Below are positions 57,766-64,000 of a stretch of 64,000 bases of DNA, piece after piece. Below the pieces are notes generated by a model that was given only the letters and a program-made list of their open reading frames with translations, did not search any database and was not told the origin of the DNA. A program made the position numbers and the translations under genes. Source of the DNA: Elusimicrobiota bacterium (GTDB lineage: Bacteria; Elusimicrobiota; Elusimicrobia; 2-02-FULL-39-32); the NCBI GenBank assembly GCA_016180425.1, contig JACPBF010000001.1, positions 579,447-643,446 of the forward strand. The letters run 5' to 3'. Each line of letters begins with the position of its first letter. Position 1 is the stretch's first letter.

Positions 57766-57920
57766 CTGCTCCAACCAAAGGATTTTAGATTATTTGTAAG
57801 TCAGAGAGTATTTTTCAGGATGGATAAGAGATTTAAGTTTAATATCTATGTCAAGCTCTGGCCAATGGAGATGATGCCCGTGAATAAAATCAATATTGTA
57901 AATTTCAGAGATCCTTGCAG

Positions 57921-58238
57921 CTATCTCATGAAAGTTAAAATATATTTATTAGGAGCAATGGGGCGTATATTGACCTTTTGTCCTGGATGCACAAGGATAG
58001 GAGGAAAAGTAACGCCATAAGTATTTCCAATGCGGATTACTTTTCTTTCTTCGCCAATAGCTTCAGACATTCGCCGTAATTCCATAAGACGTTTGGCTTG
58101 TTCTTTTGTAAGTGTTACAAAACCGCAGTTAGAACAAACCAATGCCTCAATTTCAAGCCCCTCTATCTCTTGCTGTTTAGATACAAATATCCCGCCGCAG
58201 TCGCAGCGAATTTTTAATACCTTCCTCTTTTTCTCCAT
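57921..58238 (-). CDS. Zinc-ribbon/AbrB-like regulator or antitoxin
   Basis: A 105-aa protein. The N-terminal zinc ribbon has CDC (C12, C14) and CSNC (C35, C38). The C-terminal part VIRIGNTYGVTFPP...GQKVNIRPIAPNKYILTF is an AbrB/SpoVT-type swapped-hairpin DNA-binding domain. This pairing is common in antitoxins and small regulators. GGAGGTG lies about 6 nt before the ATG. No toxin gene is evident upstream on the same strand: 58239-58475 is repeat-rich with no good frame. Confidence 0.65.
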   Translation of the reverse strand: MEKKRKVLKIRCDCGGIFVSKQQEIEGLEIEALVCSNCGFVTLTKEQAKRLMELRRMSEAIGEERKVIRIGNTYGVTFPPILVHPGQKVNIRPIAPNKYILTFMR

Positions 58239-58357
58239 GCTGATTTCACCTCCAAAAAATTTTTATGAATTTTTACTGGCACCTCATAAGTTTCATTGCT
58301 CTTTCCAAAATACATCTTAAAACAAATCCGATCCGGAAACGTACTTTTACTTGATTG

Positions 58358-58402
58358 AAAGGTGGCAAGGCCGCCGCGGCGGCTAAAGAGAACTGCTAAA
58401 AG
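58358..58402. repeat. GC-palindromic repeat, copy 1
   Basis: About 43 bp nearly identical to 59204-59246, centred on the perfect palindrome GCCGCCGCGGCGGC and followed by AACTGCTAAAAG. A further GC palindrome (GAGCG-CCG-CGCTC) lies at about 58439. The whole 58239-58475 gap appears to be REP-like repeat DNA. Confidence 0.75.
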
Positions 58403-58475
58403 GGGGAATATCGACTGCCAAAATCTGGGGAGTTTTAGAGCGCCGCGCTCACTCAACAAATATAATATTCTTGAT

Positions 58476-58866
58476 CTATTTGATTTTCTTGATATTTTTC
58501 TCAACCCAAGAGACAATTCCATCTGGGCCTAATTTGCCAGTGGCAATACGAAGCACCATAGCCACATCTTGGTTAGTAGAGGAACTAAGATCATAACCAT
58601 TCATAAGAAGCATCAAATGCATAGCGCCAAAAGCTGTGCGCTTATTCCCATCCAGAAATGGATGATTCTGCACTAGAGAATGAAGCATGACAGCTACCTT
58701 TTGAAATAAAGTTGGATACTCCTCTTCTCCAAATGCGCTCATCCTTGCACGAGTAAGCGCAGATTCTAAAGCAGCATGATTGCGTAATTCCTTGTGAGCC
58801 TCCATAATTTTTAATCATTATCTGATGAAGATAAAGAACTTGGTCTATGTCAGGATAACGTATCAC
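58476..58866 (-). pseudogene. Doc/Fic toxin gene broken by a frameshift
   Basis: The N-terminal part (IRYPDIDQVLYLHQIMIKNYGGSQGI, from GTG 58866) and the rest (RNHAALESALTRARMSAFGEEEYPTLFQ onward) are in different frames. Removing one A at 58785 would restore GGSQGIRNHAALESAL, the normal Doc sequence. The Fic motif HPFLDGNKRTA is intact in the second frame (58476-58805). Doc toxins phosphorylate EF-Tu. The GTG start overlaps the antitoxin stop. Either a true inactivating mutation or a sequencing error. Confidence 0.82.
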
Positions 58867-59102
58867 CCCGCAAGCCTCTGATAAGTCTTATCCTTTATTT
58901 TAAGGCTATGCTCTAAGAGAGCTGCAAAGTTGCTATTTACAGTATCAGTCTTATGAGTTTCGTGCAGACGTTTATAATACTCCTCCAGCAAATCAATTGC
59001 CTTTTCGGTAAGAACTCGGATAGGAATATGAGTTTTCTGATGCAATTTGTCTAATGTTTTTTTAGCTTTCGGATCAATTCTTGTAGCAAGCTGGGTAGTC
59101 AT
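58863..59102 (-). CDS. Ribbon-helix-helix-like antitoxin
   Basis: A 79-aa protein: TQLATRIDPKAKKTLDKLHQKTHIPIRVLTEKAIDLLEEYY has the strand-helix-helix pattern of RHH antitoxins, with a C-terminal tail to bind the toxin. GGAGG is 5 nt upstream of the ATG. Overlaps the doc start by 4 bp. Its own promoter is at 59131-59159. With the toxin broken, it may persist as an orphan. Confidence 0.72.
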   Translation of the reverse strand: MTTQLATRIDPKAKKTLDKLHQKTHIPIRVLTEKAIDLLEEYYKRLHETHKTDTVNSNFAALLEHSLKIKDKTYQRLAG

Positions 59103-59130
59103 AAAAACCTCCTTACTTTTGTCTATTTAA

Positions 59131-59159
59131 AGTATATACGAGTTTCCTAGTATTTGCAA
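59131..59159 (-). promoter_or_regulatory. Putative sigma70 promoter of the antitoxin-doc operon
   Basis: Read on the minus strand: TTGCAA (59159-59154), 17-bp spacer, TATACT (59136-59131). The -10 matches at 5 of 6 and the -35 at 4 of 6. The ATG is about 28 nt downstream. Confidence 0.6.
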
Positions 59160-59196
59160 GAGTGTGCTAGAAAAAGGTAGAAAGATGAGTAAAGGA

Positions 59197-61494
59197 TTAC
59201 TTTAAGGTGGCAAGGCCGCCGCGGCGGCTAAACAAAACTGCTAAAAGAAGGAAAGAAGCGCAAACAAGAACAATCATAATTCTTACTTGAATGGCAAAAT
59301 CGCGTATGGCAAATGGAGCTACTAAAATTCCTACCAAATTCATGACCTTAATCATTGGGTTAAGAGCTGGCCCTGCAGTATCTTTATAAGGGTCCCCCAC
59401 AGTATCGCCAATCACCGCGGCTTTGTGGGATTCTGTTCCTTTTCCACCAAGATAACCATCTTCAATTTTTTTCTTGGCATTGTCCCAATTAGCTCCAGCA
59501 TTAGCCATATAGACCGCAAGCAGTTGTCCAGTTACAATAGCGCCTCCTAAAAATCCACCTAAAGAAGCTGCGCCTAAAGAAAAGGCAACTAAAATTGGAG
59601 AAAATATCGCTAAGATCCCAGGCCCAAGCAGCTCTTTCTGCGCCATGCCAGTTACAATGGAAACACAGCGCGCATAATCTGGTTTTTCCTGTCCTTCCAT
59701 AATGCCTGGATGCTCTCTAAACTGCCGCCTAACCTCTTCCACAACTCCAAAAGCTGCGCGGCCAACTGCTTTAATTGCAAATGCGGAAAAAAGAAATGGA
59801 ACTGCAGCTCCTAAAATCAATCCCACAAAAACTTTAGGCATGTTAATTTGAATTCCAATTTCCGCTAAATGAGCTTCATCAATAAAAGAGCGGAAAAGAG
59901 CAATAGCAGCTAAAACTGCTGTGGCGATTGCCAAACCTTTTGTAAGAGCTTTGGTTGTGTTGCCAATCGCATCCATCCAAGCTAAAGTTTTTGCAGCTTC
60001 TTTTTCCTGCTCGATCCCAGACATTTCAAAAATTCCATGCGCATTATCTGTGATTGGGCCATAAGTGTCCATGGCTAAAATATAGCCAGTTGTGGTAAGA
60101 AGTCCCAATCCTGCAAGCGCAATGCCATAAGCAGAAAGCGCGGGATCTCCACGAAAAATAAATTCAGAAGAGATAATAGTGGCTCCAATCGTAACAATCG
60201 CCCAGACAGTGGATTCCATACCTTCAGCCATGCCAGAAAGAATTGTGGTTGCAGCTCCAGTTTTAGTTGCAGTGGCGGTTTCCATTACAGGCCGTTTGTC
60301 TGGATGGGTAAAATAATTAGTGATCCAAAGAGTTAAAAGGGCAAGAACAATGCCTATGGTAGTAGCCCAAAAAAATCTCCAATCCGGCAAGCCTGTATTT
60401 GGATTCTTAAGATAAAAAAAAGTGACAAGAGCAAAACCTAAAACACTGCTTAAAGAAGATACCCAATATCCAATATTAATCGGAAGCATGGGATCTTTCA
60501 TTTGAGATCCTTCTTTTACTTTTACGCTCCAAATCCCAAGGATGGAAGAAAAAACTCCTACTGCTCTTAAAAGTAATGGAAAAAAAATAAGCATTAAAGC
60601 AAAAGAAGAAGCGTTCGAGCCGTAAGTGGCTTTAAAATTAGGATCTAAAAGCGTAGCTGAAGCCAAAATAATGGCTGCAACTAAAGTAACTTCGTAAGAT
60701 TCAAACACATCTGCTGCCATGCCCGCGCAATCCCCAACATTGTCTCCTACATTGTCCGCAATAGTGGCTGCATTGCGCGGATCATCTTCTGGAATTCCCA
60801 CTTCCACTTTGCCTACCAAATCTCCACCCACATCTGCGGCTTTAGTGAAAATTCCTCCGCCAACTCTCATAAATAAAGCTGCTAAAGATCCGCCAAAACC
60901 AAAACCAACTAATACTTTTGTGGCATGCTCTCTAAAAATAATAAAAATAATAGTGGCGCCCAATAAACCAAAGCCAACTGTAAAAAGCCCGGAGACAGCA
61001 CCCGCTCTAAACGCAAGTTCCATGGAAGCTTTAAAACTTTTTAATGCCGCATTAGCAGAACGCACATTCCCTTTAACTGCTAACCACATGCCTACAAAAC
61101 CAGCGCCATAAGAAGCGAGCACTCCCATTAAAAAAGAGAGAGCCACGCCCAGAGGAATCCATTCTAAGCTAGGGTCGCCAGCATAAATTTTCCTATACAT
61201 GGCAAAAAGAGCTATGGTTAAAGGAATAATGATCCAACTCATCATTCTAAACTGCTGACCCAAATAAGCCATGGCGCCCTCTTCAATAGCTTTTGCCACC
61301 TCTTGCATCTTAGCAGAGCCTGGGTCTTGGCGTAAAACATTCCAGCAAAGATAAACTCCGTAAAGAATCGCAACCAAAGCGGATCCTAAAACAATCCAGA
61401 GAATATTCCACTCTGCGATTCCTAAGGCGGGTAAAATAATATTAGCTTCATTCATGGAATTATAATTTGATGATTCATCCAGTCTAAAAACCAA
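59197..61494 (-). CDS. hppA: Membrane H+-translocating pyrophosphatase, K+-independent type
   Basis: A 765-aa inner-membrane pump with about 16 helices that couples pyrophosphate hydrolysis to proton export. GDLVGKVEVGIPEDDPRN and DNVGDNVGDCAGMAADVFES form the substrate site. GNTTKALTKG has Lys at the position that separates K+-independent (Lys) from K+-dependent (Ala) enzymes. The frame opens at 61494, but ATG 61455 (MNEANIILP) is the likelier start. The last residues (FSRRGGLATLK) are encoded by the GC-palindromic repeat, not by family-conserved sequence. Confidence 0.94.
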   Translation of the reverse strand: MVFRLDESSNYNSMNEANIILPALGIAEWNILWIVLGSALVAILYGVYLCWNVLRQDPGSAKMQEVAKAIEEGAMAYLGQQFRMMSWIIIPLTIALFAMYRKIYAGDPSLEWIPLGVALSFLMGVLASYGAGFVGMWLAVKGNVRSANAALKSFKASMELAFRAGAVSGLFTVGFGLLGATIIFIIFREHATKVLVGFGFGGSLAALFMRVGGGIFTKAADVGGDLVGKVEVGIPEDDPRNAATIADNVGDNVGDCAGMAADVFESYEVTLVAAIILASATLLDPNFKATYGSNASSFALMLIFFPLLLRAVGVFSSILGIWSVKVKEGSQMKDPMLPINIGYWVSSLSSVLGFALVTFFYLKNPNTGLPDWRFFWATTIGIVLALLTLWITNYFTHPDKRPVMETATATKTGAATTILSGMAEGMESTVWAIVTIGATIISSEFIFRGDPALSAYGIALAGLGLLTTTGYILAMDTYGPITDNAHGIFEMSGIEQEKEAAKTLAWMDAIGNTTKALTKGLAIATAVLAAIALFRSFIDEAHLAEIGIQINMPKVFVGLILGAAVPFLFSAFAIKAVGRAAFGVVEEVRRQFREHPGIMEGQEKPDYARCVSIVTGMAQKELLGPGILAIFSPILVAFSLGAASLGGFLGGAIVTGQLLAVYMANAGANWDNAKKKIEDGYLGGKGTESHKAAVIGDTVGDPYKDTAGPALNPMIKVMNLVGILVAPFAIRDFAIQVRIMIVLVCASFLLLAVLFSRRGGLATLK
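59204..59246. repeat. GC-palindromic repeat, copy 2, at the hppA 3' end
   Basis: AAGGTGGCAAGGCC, the palindrome GCCGCCGCGGCGGC and AACTGCTAAAAG, as in the copy at 58358-58402. It lies inside the hppA reading frame and supplies its C-terminal residues. Confidence 0.75.
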
Positions 61495-61652
61495 GCTCCT
61501 AATTAACTAAAAAATTCATTTATAAAATAAATGATTCTGGTTAGTCAGCTCTTTTTATTTATCGTTAGAAGGCGTGGTATTGTAACATAAAATTTTACTG
61601 GCTTTCAACAGTTCATCAAATCTGCTAACCACAGTTCTTGCCATATGAAATT

Positions 61653-62360
61653 TTAAGAAGCGCCAAGATAAGCTTCCCTTACTTGCGCATGATGCAGGAG
61701 TTCAGAGCCAGTACCCTCTAAAACAACAGATCCAGTTTCTAACACATAAGCGCGATGAGCAAATTGAAGCGCTTGGTGCGCGTTTTGTTCTACCATTAAA
61801 ATAGTGGTTCCTTGCGCGTTAATTTCTTGAATCGCGCTAAAAATTTTTTCAACTAAAATCGGAGCAAGCCCCATGGAAGGCTCATCTAACATCAATAATT
61901 TTGGCTCTGACATCAATGCCCGCGCAATCGCCAGCATTTGCTGTTCCCCGCCAGATAAAGTTCCAGCCATCTGGCTGGTTCTTTCTTTTAAAAGAGGAAA
62001 AAGAGCATAAACTTTTTCTAATTTTCTAGCAATCTCTTTGCCATTCATATAGCCGCCCATCTCTAAGTTTTCTAAAACAGTCAATCTGGAAAAAACTCTT
62101 CTGCCTTCAGGCACATGGGCAATGCCTAAAGCCGCTATTTTATAAGCCGGAGAATGTTGAATGGGTCTGCCTTCAAACAAAATCTCGCCCTTTGCTACTT
62201 TCAAAATTCCTGAAATAGTTCTTAAAAAAGTGCTTTTTCCAGCGCCATTGGCTCCAATAAAAGCCACAATTTCTTTTGACTGAACAATCAAAGAGACATT
62301 CGCCAAAGCGCAAATTTTTTTGCTGTAAATAACAGAAATTCCCCTGCACTCAAGCAGCAT
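61653..62360 (-). CDS. livF: Branched-chain amino acid ABC transporter ATPase LivF
   Basis: A 235-aa cytoplasmic ATPase of a high-affinity leucine/isoleucine/valine importer. Walker A GANGAGKST, signature LSGGEQQMLAIARAL, Walker B LLMLDEPSMGLAP. I choose ATG 62360; the frame continues to 62384. It overlaps livG by 11 bp. LivF-type proteins are also used for urea or other amides, so the substrate is inferred. Confidence 0.92.
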   Translation of the reverse strand: MLLECRGISVIYSKKICALANVSLIVQSKEIVAFIGANGAGKSTFLRTISGILKVAKGEILFEGRPIQHSPAYKIAALGIAHVPEGRRVFSRLTVLENLEMGGYMNGKEIARKLEKVYALFPLLKERTSQMAGTLSGGEQQMLAIARALMSEPKLLMLDEPSMGLAPILVEKIFSAIQEINAQGTTILMVEQNAHQALQFAHRAYVLETGSVVLEGTGSELLHHAQVREAYLGAS

Positions 62361-63117
62361 GGGGCGCCCCAAGATAGGCTTCAATCACTGCCTGATTATT
62401 TTGAATCTCTTTTGGTTTTCCCTCTGCGATTTTTACCCCATGGTCTAAAACCACCACCCTGTCAGAAATCCCCATCACCACCCGCATTTGATGCTCAATC
62501 AATAAAATGGTGATTCCCTGCTTACGAATTTTTTGAATTAAATCAATCGCCTCTTCGCTTTCTTTTGGATTCATCCCGGCTGTAGGTTCATCTAAAAGCA
62601 AAAGTCTTGGCTCAGACGCTAGAGCTCTTGCGATTTCTAATTTTCTTTGATCTCCATAAGGCAGATTTTTCGCAAGTTCATTGCCGATGCTCAGCAACCC
62701 TACAAAAGAAAGCATCTCTTTTGCGCTTTTTTCAATTTGATCTTCTTCATTAAAAAAAGATTTTGTTCTAAAAATAGCGGCAAGCACTTCATTTCTAGTG
62801 CGGCAATGTCTGCCCACCATTACATTTTCTAAAGCTGTCATGTTAGGGAAAAGCCTTATATTTTGAAAAGTCCTGGCAATGCCCCTGGCAATAATCCAAT
62901 GCGCGGGATTGCCTTGAATCTCTTCTCCAGAGAAAAAAATTTTACCCTCACTTGGCTCACTGGCTCCTGTGAGCAGATTAAAAAATGTTGTTTTTCCCGC
63001 GCCATTGGGGCCAATTAAACTTACAATTTCGCCCGGTGAAATTTGTAAATCTATATTGGTAAGAGCCGCAAGACCCCCAAATTTTTTAGAACATTTTACA
63101 GTTTCAAGTAAGTTCAT
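62350..63117 (-). CDS. livG: Branched-chain amino acid ABC transporter ATPase LivG
   Basis: A 255-aa ATPase partner of LivF. Walker A GPNGAGKTT, GIARTFQNIRLFPNMTALENVMVG (family signature), Walker B LLLLDEPTAGMNP. The ABC signature reads NLPYGDQRKLEIARAL, the LivG-type LSYG variant. It follows livM after a 161-bp gap containing no gene. Confidence 0.93.
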   Translation of the reverse strand: MNLLETVKCSKKFGGLAALTNIDLQISPGEIVSLIGPNGAGKTTFFNLLTGASEPSEGKIFFSGEEIQGNPAHWIIARGIARTFQNIRLFPNMTALENVMVGRHCRTRNEVLAAIFRTKSFFNEEDQIEKSAKEMLSFVGLLSIGNELAKNLPYGDQRKLEIARALASEPRLLLLDEPTAGMNPKESEEAIDLIQKIRKQGITILLIEHQMRVVMGISDRVVVLDHGVKIAEGKPKEIQNNQAVIEAYLGAPHAA

Positions 63118-63278
63118 ATTTTTAAAGAATCTATTTCATGTAAAAAAGATTCGGCATATTTTAGCCCGAATCTCACACTTATGAAAATGAGAAGCGAGAT
63201 AGAAAATCTAGCCATTTTCTAATGATATTCAGTTTTAATCTGAATAATTGAATTGGTTCTTAAAAATTAATACCCTCA

Positions 63279-64000
63279 TTAAACAGTGGAAGAAAATTGT
63301 TCAATTTCCAACTCCAGCTCCTGGCGTTTAGAAGGGATCAATCCTTGAGGTCTAAAAATAATAATGACCACTAAGGCGATGCCAAAAATAAGATAGCGAT
63401 AAGAAATTAAATCCCCGCCTAACACTGCTTGCAAAACCTGAGGGATTCCACTAATTAAAACCGCTCCTAAGATTACGCCAGAGATAGAGCCAATGCCTCC
63501 TAAAACAATCATGCTTACGACTAAAACTGATTCCCAAAAAGTAAAAGATTCTGGGGTAAGAAACCTTTCCCAATGCACAAAAATAGATCCTGCAATCGCT
63601 GCAAAAAGAGCGCTAGTGGCAAAAGCGAGCATTTTGACTCTGGTCACTGGGATCCCAGAAAGTTCTGCCGCGATTTCGTCTTCTCTTACAGCAGTCCAGG
63701 CTCTGCCAATTCTAGAATTCTCCAATCGTTTGGATACAATCACTGCTAGAAATACGACTGCTAAAATTAAATAGTAAAAGTGAATGTTTTCGCTAAATTC
63801 AAAATTAAAAAACATAAGAGGCGTAAACGCTTCTCCCACTCTAGGCAATCCTTTAGGTCCATTGGTCAGGGAATCAGTATTGTTTAAAACCAATCTCACA
63901 ATTTCTCCAAATCCTAAAGTAACAATCGCTAAGTAGTCTCCGCGCAGCCTTAAGACAGGAGCGCCTAAAAGCAGACGGAAAATAATAGAAATTAAAATAG
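63279..64000 (-). CDS. livM: Branched-chain amino acid ABC permease LivM, partial
   Basis: The frame runs off the window's right edge. The visible 240 residues include LRLRGDYLAIVTLGFGEIVR, the conserved cytoplasmic loop VREDEIAAELSGI and several membrane helices, ending in a Glu-rich tail. A start at GTG 63899 is not real: the family sequence continues upstream of it. The missing N-terminus and livH/livJ should lie beyond 64000. Confidence 0.92.
   Translation of the reverse strand, partial: ILISIIFRLLLGAPVLRLRGDYLAIVTLGFGEIVRLVLNNTDSLTNGPKGLPRVGEAFTPLMFFNFEFSENIHFYYLILAVVFLAVIVSKRLENSRIGRAWTAVREDEIAAELSGIPVTRVKMLAFATSALFAAIAGSIFVHWERFLTPESFTFWESVLVVSMIVLGGIGSISGVILGAVLISGIPQVLQAVLGGDLISYRYLIFGIALVVIIIFRPQGLIPSKRQELELEIEQFSSTV

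Noticed and set aside
25051-57765. The giant frame as an assembly artefact
   Set aside because: Thirty-two kilobases without a stop at low GC, with recognisable domains in one frame from end to end, cannot result from misassembly or noise.
57820-58020. Plus-strand 66-aa frame opposite the zinc-ribbon gene
   Set aside because: It mostly overlaps the well-supported minus-strand gene at 57921-58238 and has no family signal or good ribosome-binding site.
58214-58522. Minus-strand 102-aa frame between the zinc-ribbon and doc genes
   Set aside because: Its middle is the translated GC-palindromic repeat (same peptide as the hppA tail) and its ends run into neighbouring genes, so it looks like a readthrough of repeat DNA.
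1-64000. CRISPR arrays, rRNA genes, transposase or phage structural genes
   Set aside because: No regularly spaced repeats, rRNA-like sequence or matching proteins were seen on either strand.

Overview
The window is a low-GC bacterial chromosome segment read with the standard bacterial code. I infer a member of Candidatus Omnitrophota or a close relative, with moderate confidence. The reasons are one uninterrupted 32.7 kb reading frame (giant proteins are known from that phylum), squalene-route hpnCDE genes, outer-membrane beta-barrels with signal peptides, a membrane pyrophosphatase, and many small palindromic repeats. No rRNA gene, CRISPR array or transposase gene was seen.

Layout. 1-1871: a tRNA-Leu(CAA), a DUF4143-type ATPase and short repeats. 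1872-16804: an eleven-gene, tightly packed minus-strand run, transcribed nadK, recN, a fused indolepyruvate:ferredoxin oxidoreductase, a GNAT (N-acetylglutamate synthase-like), ilvD, tsaC/sua5, hpnC, hpnD, hpnE, panC, nadB. It covers NAD(P), branched-chain amino acid and pantothenate precursors, squalene synthesis and DNA repair. 16902-19893: small exported or membrane proteins, a Mor-like DNA-binding protein and two beta-barrel proteins. One barrel gene sits behind a leader containing a strong intrinsic terminator. 20035-20692: a Phd/PIN toxin-antitoxin pair with a near-consensus promoter and a palindromic operator. 20931-24799: methionine salvage genes mtnB and mtnD, pepA, and a second DUF4143 ATPase.

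25051-57765 is a single giant gene of 10,904 codons, plus strand. It is a mosaic of repeated modules. These are a ChaN/Tiki-like N-terminal domain, helical repeats, three DUF89 (ARMT1-like phosphatase) domains, four copies of one uncharacterised module, four related membrane modules, five exact 31-residue repeats next to helix-turn-helix-like segments, an APH-type kinase with intact catalytic residues, two PrmA-like methyltransferase domains, two copies of a further methyltransferase-like domain, and three copies of another unrecognised module. A 169-bp foldback element with TTAA ends lies at its 5' end and may supply the start codon.

The most unusual observation is that the giant gene carries three cassettes of tiny membrane-protein genes on its opposite strand (27434-27740, 39110-39521, 47393-47792). 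Each cassette has a ~60-67 aa hydrophobic protein followed, one nucleotide away or overlapping, by 29-35 aa single-helix proteins with good ribosome-binding sites. The last gene always encodes the motif LFEWE. These antisense proteins are better conserved between cassettes than the giant protein is over the same bases, and all lie in the same phase against the giant frame.

57921-64000, minus strand: a zinc-ribbon/AbrB-like regulator, a frameshifted Fic/Doc toxin with its antitoxin, a K+-independent-type H+-pyrophosphatase whose last residues come from a GC-palindromic repeat, and the livFG and partial livM genes of a branched-chain amino acid ABC transporter.
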